DNA of 64,000 nt from Notospermus geniculatus (lineage: Eukaryota; Nemertea; Pilidiophora; Heteronemertea; Lineidae): the NCBI GenBank assembly GCA_002633025.1, contig NMRB01000130.1:61883-125882 (forward strand), written 5' to 3'. This document shows, piece by piece, positions 22,137-34,103 of the stretch (positions are counted from its first letter, which is position 1; each line of letters opens with the position of its first letter). The position numbers were made by a program, and so were the translations under genes. The notes under the pieces were generated by a model that worked only from the letters and a program-made list of their open reading frames with translations, ran no database searches and had not been told where the DNA came from.

Positions 22137-22765
22137 TCAAGAGGTTAAGAAACTGCTCCGTTAACAATCGAGAGGTTAAGAAGTCGCTCCGTTAACGGTA
22201 ACACTAACGCTAACGTTATTTTTTACAATGCAAATGTACGTCAGAAATAGCGTTAACATTAGTGTTATCGTTAACGGGGCGGTTTCTTAACCTCTCGAAT
22301 AACACTAACGCTAATGCTATTTCTGACGTACATTTGCAATGTAAATAATAAAGTTAACGTAATGCGGGTGACCACTGACTTAACGACGAGTTTATTATGA
22401 CCAGTTTGCGATTAGTTCACGACGGCAGTCGTCAACGAATCGCAAACTCGTTGTAAACTAGTCGCAAACTGATCGTAAAGAAATGACGTGACGTTGAAGC
22501 TGATCCACCGAACCAAATCAAACATGTTTGATCTCGTCGTAACCTCGTCGCAAACTAGTCGTCAACAGAATTCAGTCGTGAACGAGTCGCAAACTCGTCG
22601 TGAACGAATCGTGAACGTTGATCCACCGGCTATGATTTTTCGTCGTAAACTAGTCGCAAACGCGTCGTGAACTAATCGCAAACTGATCGTAAACTCGTCG
22701 TAAAGTCGGCGGATCACCCGCATTAGTGTTACTGTTGTTAACGGAGCGATTTCTTAACCTCTCGA
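22137..22765. mobile_element. Nested family A hairpins
   Basis: The outer arms TCAAGAGGTTAAGAAACTGC (22137) and the complement ending ATTTCTTAACCTCTCGA (22765) bracket the region. A complete inner hairpin (22168-22298) begins and ends TCGAGAGGTTAAG / CTTAACCTCTCGA and carries the family interior GTTAACGGTAACACTAACG and TTGCAAATGTACGTCAGAA. The 22361-22724 foldback is inserted in the outer copy. Confidence 0.75.
22361..22724. mobile_element. Foldback element made of 10-11 bp GTCGCAAAC units
   Basis: Termini AATGCGGGTGA and TCACCCGCATT are followed by arms of about 60 bp that mirror each other (ACGACGAGTTTA, CAGTTTGCGATTAGTTCACG). The interior is a run of degenerate 10-11 bp units TCGTAAACTAG, TCGCAAACTCG and TCGTGAACGAG. 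No ORF of note is present. Confidence 0.8.
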
Positions 22766-22810
22766 GTATTGCCTGCCGTCCGTTCACTTATTTGTAACAC
22801 TTCTTTTCAG

Positions 22811-24828
22811 GAAAATGCCTGTCAAGGCCGTGTGCAGAGCCGAGAATTTACCTCGAGCAAAGAACTTGTAACGGGGGTATACTTCCTCGCTTTGTTTACA
22901 GAGGAAGTTGTCTTGGCCATTTACACACTCGTTGCACCAGCACTTGTACGAGAGATGTGATTTATACGCTAATTGCTCAGAGGGTGTCTCTAACACAACT
23001 GGCGTTGAGGAGGACGGGGAGTTTCTCGACCGGCTACCGATCCCACACTATGATATTAAAGCTGAGGAACGCGACTAGGACAGCAAGTGGGGCGACGAAC
23101 GCAAGCCATTTTGTGGAGCCGCTGACCTATCAATGCCCAAGGTGGCTGCCGAACTCGACAACCTGCCTGACGGAAGAAGAGATCCTCGTCGAGGTTGCTG
23201 GACCGATAGACCTTTTGAACTCAGTTGGACCATTGTGCGAGTTTCTCGCAGGGCCTATAGCCGGTTTCCTAAGTTCCAAGTTTGGATACCATATAAATTT
23301 TGTGGCGGCATCATTCCTGCAATACGCCGGTGGTGTTCTCCTCTGTTAGCGCCCAACCGCCATTTTCTCATCCTGGCCCGCTGTTTTCAAGGGTTCGCTT
23401 CGATCATGTTGGACGTCAGTGGACTTCTAATGGTGAACTTAGTGTTCCTTGGCGATGACAGGCTGACCGTTCTTGCTGGATCGTACGGAGTGGCTTATCA
23501 GGTGTCATCTGTTGCAACGTTCTGCCACGGTGGTGTTGCCTACAGTTTCGCGGGAAGTTTCGCCACCCTTGGGGCAGTTCTGACCATATCTGTCATCGAC
23601 AGCGTCTTCAGAATGGTCATTAGCCCACAAGATGGACGAACACCCGAAGAGCCGGTAAGTCTAAGCTATCGCTCTTGGGGTGATGACGGGAAGGAGTCCT
23701 CGGTCGAGAGGCACAACAGGCATAGGCCCTAACAACATTTCAGGTCCCGATATTGCAACTGATGAGAATTCTTCGATCAATAGAGGCAAAGCCAACTACG
23801 GGAGTGCCAACTTGCATACTGAAGAATCGACTGATGTGGATGAATTTTTTCGTCCACGGATGAGCAACAAAGAAGGCAAGTTCAGTGACGACGCCGAAGA
23901 TTGCGAAGTGCCAAAACCATGCGATCTAAATCTCTTACGCATGAGAAATTCGGAGTTGGCACCACGTGGTACTACGGCGGATTCAAGTTCTAGACGACAT
24001 CAAAGTCAGCAGCTCCCGAGTAAAGTGTTGCCGAATCAGACTACGAGGGACGAGAGCACCTTTGGTTGTCACGGACAACATCGTACGGGACTGTCTACGA
24101 GAGTGACACAGAACGAGACTCCATTTGGCTTAGGCGACTTGTCGGGCCACAGTCCGAGCCTAAGGGATCGTCTGTGTCGGGTAGTAGCTGGGATATCGTC
24201 GACCAGGGGGAGGGGAGGACGGGTATATATACCTAATAACCGATATCTACATTATTGAAGTCCTCCTGGTCAATCTGGTACACTGGTTAGTGGCGTTTGC
24301 CGTCAACAGTACATTTACAAACTGGGCTATTTCTTTGCTGAGGGCAGATCTCTGGGAGCTCGGAGTGGTGTTAGGCGTCGGAGCTGTCACAAATGATTCC
24401 GACTGACGCGACTTCTAGCACGGATCTTTGCCTTCCCAGTATCGTGGCGTTTTGTTATCGTGAGCGTCACCATCGTCGGCACCAGCCTCACGCTTCTCCC
24501 TCTGTGCCCAAACATTTGGTTTACCATCCTACCCTTGGTGGGAATCCGGGGTATCGGCTTCACCATCACCACGGGGGTCTTCCCTAACCTCCTTGGGAGA
24601 ATCCTCCAAAAGAAACACAAGAACTCCAACGCGAAGGCCTTCTCTCTTCTCCTGGCCTCGACAACTGTCGGTGTTTGCGGACCACTTTTTGGAGGTCTTC
24701 TGGCTTACTTGACTTTCTTTGAGATTTACTGTTTCCTTGCGGCGCTTATGATACCAGCACTACTGTTCTGTGTATTGCATCTGAGTAGTTTACAATTTAG
24801 AGGCATCGTAGCCTTGCTTCCTCTTTGA
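22811..24828 (+). pseudogene. Broken SLC18-like (vesicular amine transporter family) MFS gene
   Basis: The pieces follow the order of an SLC18 protein. TM1 is TGVYFLALFTEEVVLAIYTL (frame 2, to 22957). A lumenal loop follows with three N-glycosylation motifs (NATR, NASH, NSTT). TM2-3, with GPIAGFLSSKFGYHINF in place of the family's NPFIGLLTNRIGYPI, is in frame 1 to 23346. TM4-6 (FLILARCFQGFASIM ... VAYSFAGSFATLGAVL) is in frame 3 to about 23654. A cytosolic loop of about 190 residues follows in frame 1, far longer than usual. TM7-8 (WLVAFAVNSTFTNWAISLL) is in frame 2 to 24411, and TM9-12 (GIRGIGFTITTGVFPNLL ... TTVGVCGPLFGGLLAYL) runs to the stop at 24828. At least four frame changes are needed. 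Only 23655-23743 could be an intron (GTAAGT ... TTTCAG). A splice-like acceptor ends at 22810. It is a pseudogene, or a real gene hit by assembly indels. Confidence 0.65.
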
Positions 24829-25424
24829 ATGTTGGGTACATGTTCGTCCTTTTATTTTGGAGGAGCATGCATCATTTTCCACGGATCGACCCCCGCAGTG
24901 GTGACCTTTTTGTTTTTGAGATGAATGGTAATTGTCCGTAACACACAGTTTCGTTCTAATTGTCACTAAGGAAGAAAAAGCATTTCTACATAATCAAAGA
25001 GGTTTATTGACGAGACAAATCATGCAAAAGTGCATTGTTACACATGTAATTTGTTTAATTTTCATCTCCACTTGTGCCGGCCGCCAGAAAAAAGAAAATG
25101 GTGCACCAGTCACCGACATTTGTTTTGCAATTTGGCAGTTTTAAGTATTAAGTTGTTCCCCAGGTAAAATCCCCCCTCTTTTGAAAAAAATATGGAAAAA
25201 TATGATGAAAAAAATTACTGGTGTAAAAAAATATTTATGTAAGTAGCTCAGGACCGAAGTACTTAATGTGTTGAACCCGTCCCGGAGCCCGCCAGTAAGG
25301 CGGACTCCGCCCCACACGTGTGTCGCCATTGGAGAAATGCTAGTATGCACCCCTCCTGGTGAACTAGTTCACCACCTGGACCTTTTTGCTCGAAATTGAC
25401 GTTCGTACTAACTTGGCGTCAACT

Positions 25425-25619
25425 CTATTCATCGTATCCGTGACGTCGTATCCAGGCCTACATGACGTTGACAACGTTGTGACGTTGCGTCTTTTTGCCC
25501 ACCAGCTCCTTCAGCAAAGCAATGAATTTTGCCCACCACCCTTGCGTCATTTGCCCACCACCCTTGCGACGTCAGCAATGGCGGACACTGTCGGAGTTAC
25601 GTCATGGATACGATGAATA
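25425..25619. repeat. Hairpin element with mirrored CRE-like boxes
   Basis: CTATTCATCGTATCCGTGAC (25426-25445) is mirrored by GTCATGGATACGATGAATAG (25599-25618). The interior has repeated TTTTGCCCACCA units and ACGT-containing motifs. It is probably a MITE of unknown family. Confidence 0.65.
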
Positions 25620-25855
25620 GTGGCGTTAGGTTGTGTCTTTAGATACCTCCAAGATACAGTCCACGCCAAGACAGTACGAGTGCTCTTTTGAACAACTCGG
25701 CCCAGAAGTACACAAGTGGGGACGGGCGGCCACCTCGGTGCGGATTTGTACGTTCGGCCCTGAAACTACTTTCCCCCTGGAATCACCCTCCCACATCCGA
25801 TTTTATTTTTAATGAAAATCGACGGCCGGCATGAACTTTTTTTGTGGTGAAGGGG

Positions 25856-28077
25856 CTAAAAGAGCCCACCACGACCTCTTGACATCAGCGGCATTATCTC
25901 ATCATGATCATTATCTTTGTCCTGATCGTGCGATTCATTTCTTCTTGACATCTTTGCAATTTGACTGGTCACTGCTTCTTTGACTCTTGACAGTCCCTTC
26001 GCGATGTCCTTTACAAAGTCTGCACGATTTCGAGCTGATAGTTGGCGATTATTTCTGTTTTCAATGGTCCACAACTCATTTGTAATGCTAGTATCTTCTC
26101 TTCCTCGGCTTAAAAACGTTTGTTCAATGGTCCACAACTCATTTGTAATGCTAGTATCTTCTCTTCCTTGGCTTAAAAACGTTTGTTCTAGTGACTGTAA
26201 AGATACAAACGAACTTATATACACGCTTCTTATTGTTTGTTTCTTTCGCATACATGTACGAATGATTTGCTTCCTTTAAAGTGACGTACCTGAGTCATTG
26301 CGCCTCCCCATGCANNNNNNNNNNNNNNNNNNNNNNNNNNNNNNNNNNNNNNNNNNNNNNNNNNNNNNNNNNNNNNNNNNNNNNNNNNNNNNNNNNNNNN
26401 NNNNNNNNNNNNNNNNNNNNNNNNNNNNNNNNNNNNNNNNNNNNNNNNNNNNNNNNNNNNNNNNNNNNNNNNNNNNNNNNNNNNNNNNNNNNNNNNNNNN
26501 NNNNNNNNNNNNNNNNNNNNNNNNNNNNNNNNNNNNNNNNNNNNNNNNNNNNNNNNNNNNNNNNNNNNNNNNNNNNNNNNNNNNNNNNNNNNNNNNNNNN
26601 NNNNNNNNNNNNNNNNNNNNNNNNNNNNNNNNNNNNNNNNNNNNNNNNNNNNNNNNNNNNNNNNNNNNNNNNNNNNNNNNNNNNNNNNNNNNNNNNNNNN
26701 NNNNNNNNNNNNNNNNNNNNNNNNNNNNNNNNNNNNNNNNNNNNNNNNNNNNNNNNNNNNNNNNNNNNNNNNNNNNNNNNNNNNNNNNNNNNNNNNNNNN
26801 NNNNNNNNNNNNNNNNNNNNNNNNNNNNNNNNNNNNNNNNNNNNNNNNNNNNNNNNNNNNNNNNNNNNNNNNNNNNNNNNNNNNNNNNNNNNNNNNNNNN
26901 NNNNNNNNNNNNNNNNNNNNNNNNNNNNNNNNNNNNNNNNNNNNNNNNNNNNNNNNNNNNNNNNNNNNNNNNNNNNNNNNNNNNNNNNNNNNNNNNNNNN
27001 NNNNNNNNNNNNNNNNNNNNNNNNNNNNNNNNNNNNNNNNNNNNNNNNNNNNNNNNNNNNNNNNNNNNNNNNNNNNNNNNNNNNNNNNNNNNNNNNNNNN
27101 GTACACTCAGGTAAGTTCGATAGCAATCAATGCGATATACACTTGATGGATATCGTACCCTGTCATGCCTGTTAGAAAAAGATGGCTTCTCACAATGGAA
27201 GATCCCGTTAGAAAGTCTTTTGTTGAACCCTGAAAATTTGTCGAGTCTTGTTTTCGATCTGGTGTAAAAAAGAGAATATTTTCGAAATAATTTCTTTAAT
27301 CAAGCAGGGTGTTCATAAACTTACGGTAATTAGCAATCTGCCTATTGGCCTCAATCTTGTTAAACCTTGCCCGTCTTGCTGCGGCTGCCGCATGATAATT
27401 CACTTTCCTGATTTCGCACATGAAATGCGTCGTCGTACTCCTCGCCTGAAACACCGAAGGTTGACCGTTGGATAAACTTGGTGCCACCGTACGATCGGCA
27501 AATGTTGGTGGTAATGGAGTTGTGGTGTTGAAAGCTGCGTGTCAACATTTTTCCAAGATTTGAAAAACATTTCTCGATCAGCAACACAATCTTTTGGCCC
27601 TGTGTTCCACTGGCTGCCAAATTATAGCAATATCTGAACAACATGTTATGTTGGAAACTATTTTCCGCTGTGCACACTAACGTTAGACAACATTTGTTCA
27701 ACAAGGTGTTGTTATTCTGAATGTTGGAAAAATGTTGCCAGTGTACGTGCAGTTTTATGTTGGATTTCAAATATTTTCAAATAAAACGGTCCCTACCCGA
27801 GTCGAAAAAACACAATTATTGCAAGGGAGAGGGCTGTAATGACAACAAAATTTCGGGAAAATAGGAATAGCATATATCATCAACTATTAACACTTACTCT
27901 CTCGATCTCTCGACCTTGGGCATCAAGCTGAAAAATGAACGATACAAAGCTTAATGTTAAGTTTTCAAGAATTTGGTGTATATTTTCATTATTTTGTGCC
28001 CCTCCCATTTAGGAAAACGACGAAAATTTACAACCATGAACCTTCGATTACCTGTTGCTCGAGTGTTTCCACATTCG
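25856..28077 (-). CDS. Candidate minus-strand gene of small coiled-coil exons, partial, spanning an assembly gap
   Basis: Inferred exons, in transcript order: 28077-28052 (NVETLEQQ), 27927-27898 (LDAQGREIER), 27445-27325 (ARSTTTHF ... RRARFNKIEANRQIANY), at least one exon inside or reaching out of the gap and ending at 26291 (AWGGAMTQ), and terminal exon 26194-25856. Each has a canonical boundary: TTTTCAG/GTAATC, TTTTCAG/GTAAGT, GTTTCAG/GTAAGT, CAG/GTACGT, TTTACAG. The first three join in one open frame, as do the last two. The terminal exon contains a 63-bp in-frame tandem duplication (EQTFLSQGREDTSITNELWTI twice) and ends IMPLMSRGRGGLF. The start exon is not found and the family is not recognised. 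An alternative frame of exon 27445-27325 is also open for part of its length. Confidence 0.45.
26063..26188 (-). repeat. 63-bp in-frame tandem duplication
   Basis: Two adjacent copies carry TCAATGGTCCACAACTCATT ... CTCTTCC(T/C) ... AAAACGTTTGTTC with about one substitution between them. The 63-bp period (21 codons) keeps the minus-strand frame open, which supports the terminal exon called at 25856-26194. Confidence 0.8.
26315..27100. other. Assembly gap (786 N)
   Basis: This is a run of undetermined bases. On the minus strand an exon appears to run out of the gap at 26291, so one or more exons are probably missing here. Confidence 0.99.
27532..27752. mobile_element. Family C MITE, copy 1
   Basis: Family C consensus read from many copies: outer ends AAGGTCTGTGTACACTGGCA and the complement TGCCAGTGTACACAGACCTT, with TTTTTCCAACATT just inside. 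The interior carries AGCAACACGATCTTTTGACC, GGCCAACAAATTA and CAACAAGGTGTTGTTACTCT. This copy is complete (CAACATTTTTCC ... AATGTTGCCAGTGTACG). Confidence 0.85.
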
Positions 28078-28279
28078 CTGAAAATGAAAATAGTATTTTT
28101 ACATTGGAACGGATGATTCATGCCGAATAACAAAAAAAATAAAAAATGAGCTCCTACATGTAGCCTATGTAACACAGCCGTAGGCTTACATCTATCGGCG
28201 CATTCCTAGTGAACAAGTGAAATTTTGCTTTGCAACCAGTTGATGACGCTTGTCCGAATGCGCGACGTCGCATTGGCAG

Positions 28280-28375
28280 TTCCGCCGTGGCGTCATGACC
28301 ACGCCCCGCCCACCGTATGACGTTGCCCTGGTCCCACAGCAGTGGATGACGTCATAGATCGATGACGTCACTTCT
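28280..28375 (-). promoter_or_regulatory. Cluster of CREB-type sites and a GC box
   Basis: Two perfect TGACGTCA sites (28347-28354, 28363-28370), an AACGTCAT-type half site and GGGCGGGG (minus strand, around 28300) lie within 90 bp. They sit just upstream of the candidate minus-strand exons. A promoter role is inferred. No TATA box is evident. Confidence 0.35.
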
Positions 28376-28379
28376 ACCA

Positions 28380-30590
28380 TTTCGGGAGACATTTTCATCA
28401 AAAGATCATAAAAAACTGCGCTGAAGTGTCTCAAAGTGGTACAAGCAGCAATATTTTCACGTAGATCGTTGCAGATTCTTAGTATGAAGATAAGTACGTA
28501 TTTTGATGATTGCATACGTTAAAAAAGCGCCGAAGTTGAAGATTTGCAATGATGTGAAACTCACCCTCCAAACTCCTCTCGTACTTTGTTTTAAAACAAC
28601 AAAATCTCGGCATTTTTACTGTAAATCTATGTCTCTACGTGTTTCACTCTATGTTATACCACCTCTGATAATATTTGTCGTATTTCGAGTTGGTATCAGT
28701 CGACTTATTGCGTTAAAAATATCATTAAACTTCAGAGCCAGTCTGAGCGCGTTTGATACAAGTATCAAAATGATGCGTTGACATGCCGTCACGTCACCAG
28801 CCTAGCAACGAAAATCATTCCAGGAGTGCGGTCTTTTTTCGTAAATTAGTTCGCTGGCTACTTGTGTTTTTTGCTAAAGGCAGAGAAGAAAATATCTGAA
28901 GGTGTGGGAATTGAGGTGCTAATGATATTTTGGTCACTTCTGTCAGCTTGCAATGCCCAGAATGTTGTGTTGGGACGACGCGCATTAATATCGATATCGG
29001 TGAAATAGACAAGGAATGGTCGCAGTGAGGCTCGACTCATCCGCGGAGTGAAGTGGCCTAGACACGCTGCATGCGCGGGACAACAGAAAGATGAAAAAGA
29101 GTGCACTTTTTTGCTGGGATGATCACAGGCTTTTTGAATTGCACCATTTTTACACCCCTTGAGAATGCATCCAAAAATTAGCTGGAGCAAAAATATTCCC
29201 AAATAGGGGCGAAATGTTCCCAAAATGGCGAAATAATCAGAAAATCAGAGGTTGAAGTTGGACAATTCAAAAAAAAATTTGAGGTTATATAATGTTTCTC
29301 ATGCACCTTGATGTCTTATAATACTAATGTGAGGCATAAGCTGCTTCAAACTGACCAGATACATATGGGGTCGCCAAATTCTGGTAAAAAATAAAGGGTG
29401 TGCAATACTGTCATGCAAATAAAAGGTCTGGATCACTCCTCACGCTCTCTGTATTTTAGTTCCGTACCTTGTGAATAGAGTGCACCATGGGCAAGGTGTA
29501 CCGTTAGCCCAGGTCTGAGGCTAGTGACATTAAACGAATTCATGTAGTAGCTATTTGAATCGAACGATGTTGCTTTCGAGCGGCGCCTCTTTTATGTGAC
29601 TTCGGCTGCCTGGGGTGCAACGCAACTTAAACGAAAAAAACTTTTAAGTGTACAATAGAATCACAATGATGTAGGCCTCTCTTTGCTTCGCAGGTTCGTA
29701 CTTGCTTTCCGGGCAATTGCTGTGATAAACGAAGTTGACGTGGCTTTTATTGTGAAATAGGTCGGGAGAAAACTGTATGAAAAATTATACAATTAGTTTG
29801 ATTAAGTCGTTTTTACCGGGTATTGCCGGTAGACTTCAGATTCACTAAACAAAAAAACAAGACAATCGTGTAGGCAGGTCTCTGAATGATGGGATGAGGA
29901 ATAATTGTTAAGCGAACCATAAAACACGTGGCGTGTCATCCGTGTTGTTTTCATCTTTTCCGACTGCTTTTTTCTACATTTCAACGTGCTTCGTTATATT
30001 TACGATAAAAAGAATTTGTTTTTTACGATTCGCTCGACAAAATCTTGCAGTTCGCCTTTTAGAATTGCCCGGCGGCCATGTTGGTATCCAGGAATTGACA
30101 GGAGACGTTCTTCTGTTGTCGGCTGCTCAATACCCAGAATCTGCAAGGATACAGAAACAAGTCATTAACACACGTACCAAACGCTTCGATCCTATGCTCA
30201 GCAAAGCTTAAAAAATCGAGCAAACTCACATGCAGATCCGTTCAACGGTGCTAACCATTGTTGTCACGCGCTGGACCGTCACATGTGCCAATTTCATCTG
30301 TATTGGAATGTTGGGGAAATTCTCCGATAAACATGATAAACTTCTGGAACTCGTAGTCAACGCCTACGGGCGTTTACACGGTACGAGAACCTCGTACCTC
30401 GTACCAGGCCATAAACTTAAAAGCTCGTTCTTGGGAAAGCCACAGCATCCACGTTTTCCTTCTGTGCTGATGTAATTACAAGATTGGTGTCCTTGGAAAC
30501 TATTGTCGGTGACTATGGGATCGGGGTATAGGGTGTCATTGATTTGTCTTTCATAGAATGGGAGACAGGAGAACTTTTGTTAGGGGTAGA
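28380..30590. other. No gene recognised
   Basis: Short ORFs only and no recognisable domain. There are scattered A/T-rich tracts and unstructured sequence. Confidence 0.5.
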
Positions 30591-30593
30591 TAA

Positions 30594-30725
30594 TAGGGAG
30601 TTTTCGCAAAGCCCCCGAAACGCCAACGTGAACGCCAAACCCATTGTTCGATGCCACGAAGAGAGTACCGAACAAAGGTATAGACGTTCGCGCTGGCGTT
30701 TCGCGGACTTTGCGAAAACTCCCTA
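30594..30725. mobile_element. Family A TA-flanked hairpin
   Basis: TA - GGGAGTTTTCGCAAAG ... CTTTGCGAAAACTCCC - TA. The 16-bp terminal repeat is perfect, and the arms continue with GAAACGCCAACGTGAACG and a diverged complement. The interior is unrelated to the other family A copies. Confidence 0.8.
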
Positions 30726-30729
30726 CTAC

Positions 30730-32920
30730 ATGTATTTCTCTACATGCCCTGCACGTGGTGCATGCATTTGAGCCTCACTCATTCTCCAAGGGCAGAGACT
30801 GCACCATTTCAACATGTAAATCCTTTGGTAATGGTCGTTTTTCATGGCGAGTTTCGAGATGACTGACCATGGTGTCTTGCCAGATCGCTGTTCTAATTGG
30901 CCATAATCTGATGCTCAGCCATTGAGATAAACCTTGAAAATGAAATAGCAATTTACCTTCAGCAAGTATGGTATTAATGGACCCAGTACCAAAACATACC
31001 ATACAAATCCCATTGACGCTTCCAAAACAAAGTCAGCCAATCACAGCGCGCCATTCTGAACCAATCAATCGAGTTAAAATATTCCGCGGTTGCTGCACGC
31101 GATCTTTTTGTGGCTGGGTTTTATCCGTTGAAAGTATTAATCCCTGTATCAGACTTTTGGATAACTAGTCGATGGCATTTTTGATCGCTTTCCTCCCCTA
31201 TCAGGTCTGTTCAGTGACGATACGACCAAACTCCAATCTGTCCAGATCCCCGAGGGTGGGTATAAATGGCTATTGAATGGCAGTCAATCACTGCCGGGCC
31301 GGCGTGGACGATTTCACTTCAGATCGATCTCACCGTAAGGGTATGCATCATTCTGTAGAAGACAACACGCCGGGTAAACTTAGCGTGGAACGGACTCAGC
31401 TCAGGGAGACCACACAGTCGTTGTGTCGGCTTTTGGTTCGGAGTACACCTGATATTTTAGCCAACCAAAGTTGAGATGGCTATCCCTCAGGAGTGTTGTT
31501 CACAAATGTCACCGATAAACATATGGCATTTTACTAAGAATTACGACTGTCACTCTTAATTCGATAAATATCGCATTACAGAAGAAGTGAATCGGCGCCA
31601 TAACGACGATAACAGCGTGAAAGAGATTCTGTTCCGATGAGACATTGATTTCAAGGTCACAGAAAAAAAATTGGTGTTCCCTTACACTTTGTCAGTGAAC
31701 ATCGAAAATCAGGGTTATAGTGTGGAAAACCTCCAGCGAGTTTTAGTGTTCGTTCCGGTGTTGTAATACCTACATTGAAAATCGGTTGCCTGATTTTCGG
31801 CGTTTACTATAAAAGGGAAAACGCTCATTTTTTTACTGTTTTGAGTTTGTATCTCGAATCAGCCAAGTGAACCGACAGGCTGCTGTTAACATGGAAATGT
31901 ACTCGGTACTCATTCCAATTTTCACTCCTCCTCATTTCCCATTAAAAATCAAATTCAGAAAGTAACACAGGTGTGATAGGAATCCAAGTCCCCCTGGAAT
32001 CAAAGTCCGGTTTTATTGTTCAGCGAAGGATTAGGATATATGGCTAGAGAGACCATGACCATTCGAATACAACCTTACAATAGCGGGCTATTGTTTGTCA
32101 GACTTGCATTCCTAGGACGATGATTCCTGTGACACCTGCCTATGACGATGTGAGCTGTTAACAGAAAATGCAATGTTCATTACTTCAGGTTACGGATGAT
32201 TCGTGCCAAATCACAAACGACGAGGGAAAAATGAGCCGCTCTGTAACAGCGACCTCATGCACATGATCGCCTTGAGGTTGTCAGGGTCACTGACATTCGC
32301 GCCCCCTACGTCACCGCCTCACAGGATTAACCGTATAAATCACTGATTGATTGAAAAGTTGTCGGGTTTCTGTGTAGTAATCTACCGTGATGGTCAAAGG
32401 AGGCGGGGATTCCTGACGAAGTGTTCAGATCTTTAATCAACTGGTTACAACCGATACGAATTCAAAACGTCTGCAGGTGTTTAAAATCGGAGGGCTCGAG
32501 CTCACGGCTAAATTTCCCTGAGGTCTGTCGCAAGCCATTCTATATGTAAATATCAATGTTGCATTAGGGTTTGTGTTACGAGACTCTCTCAAACTGTAAT
32601 TTATCAAATTCATAATGTTCCAGTTCTTGTGTAATTTTCTTTGGGATTTATCAAAGAAGCGATTTCCATTCCTGCTACGGTACTGAACTTGTGGGTCACT
32701 CTGAAAATATGGCGTTCCCAACACCGAAAATCAGGGTTGCAGAACACTTATTTTCTCTGTCGGTGTTTAACGGGAAAGAACACTGAAAGTCGGTCTCCGG
32801 TGATTTTCGGTGTTCATTATGTACGGAGAATACTGACCACTTTTCTAGTGCGATGGTTGGGAATCACCGAACCTACATCTGCGGGACGGGCGCGAGGTCG
32901 TAGCAACAACGCATGCTTGA
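30730..32920. other. No gene recognised; two related short inverted motifs
   Basis: About 31697-31810 and 32715-32822 each contain AACA(C/T)CGAAAATCAGGGTT paired with a downstream GATTTTCGG(T/C)GTT, so they are probably two copies of one small inverted-repeat element. The rest is unassigned. Confidence 0.45.
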
Positions 32921-32925
32921 CTTCT

Positions 32926-33028
32926 GGGCCCAGTTTCACAAAGAAACTTAAGTCTAAAGTTTGACTTAAGTCTTCATTTCAGACTTAAGATTTTTCTTAG
33001 ACTTAAGATTCTTTGTGAAACTGGGCCC
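32926..33028. mobile_element. Family B hairpin (GGGCCC ends)
   Basis: GGGCCCAGTTTCACAAAG (32926-32943) is mirrored by CTTTGTGAAACTGGGCCC (33011-33028). The interior is repeated CTTAAGTCT / AGACTTAAG. The 103-bp element is an almost complete hairpin. Confidence 0.85.
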
Positions 33029-34103
33029 TGATCAGTGAATAAGAAAATAATAGCCTATACCGTTCATAAAAATAATCTCTGGTTTTCTTAGTTTGTACTC
33101 TTGTATACATACACTTCAGCCAAGAATGCTAGATGTTAAACAGGCGTGATACGTTAACGTACCTGTTTGTCGTGGGAGACCTAAACCTATCTTATTGTCA
33201 CAAAAGGGTAATCGTCTCTCTGCATTTTACGCTTTTGGTACACAAGGGGCACTGTGTGGCGAACACAACTTGTGTTAGCAAGGTATAAAAACATAATCAC
33301 AATGCGAACAAGAGAGGGATGACAAACATAGACTTTAGTTTATCTTCCCTTTGTTCGACTACAATGACAAGCCGGTCGAGAGGCCTATCGCTTACAGCGA
33401 TCGAAATCGTTAAGTAATGACGCCGGAGCCTAATGCTTTATCGCCATGGATGCAGATTTTGAACACAATGACTGTACCTTTCTTCAAGAAAGCCACTGCG
33501 ATTAAGCAGAAACTTACAAGTAGTCATCACAAAGAGAAAGCTTTATAGCCGGCGGTGAAAGTTGTCTGCTGATGGGTGGATCTATCGGTGTCACCCATGA
33601 AAGAACAGGTCCCTGCGTGCATTTTGTTGTATCGTCGGTGGTAAATTCACCATGGTGTCGTCCAATAGAATCGGTTAAAAAGTATGACGTAATCTTCCAA
33701 ATTGTTCATGGCGTAACATTGGTTTTTGAGTTCATTACAAGCCGCCTTGGCCAGTAATGTCTGAAGGTATCCATAGCGGAGATTTGCAAGACCTTTTAAA
33801 AATAAACATTACGCCTTGGTGGAGGCTCCGTGGTGGCAGGCCTTCCCAAGTATAATCGTGAAAACCAATAAAAACAATAGATAGGAACTGATCAGAAGTT
33901 TGGAACTGTCGGATCAACCAAAACTATTCGTCACAAAACGTCACAGTTCCTTGGCAAGAAAGGAACACACAAGAACTGTAAGTTCTACATTTGTTTTTGC
34001 ATCCATCCAGAGAGCTTGGCCAAAGGTCCGTGCTCTTAGGGCATGTGAATTGGCATATGTAGGCTGTACAGCAGTGCCCTATGGCTGAAGGCAGTGGGTC
34101 AAT

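Noticed and set aside
26230-27146. Long ORFs across the N run
   Set aside because: Created by undetermined bases; no residues are known.
31261-31474. TATAAA at 31261 with a 65-codon ORF starting at 31277
   Set aside because: The start codon is too close to the TATA motif to be in its transcript, and the ORF is unrecognised.
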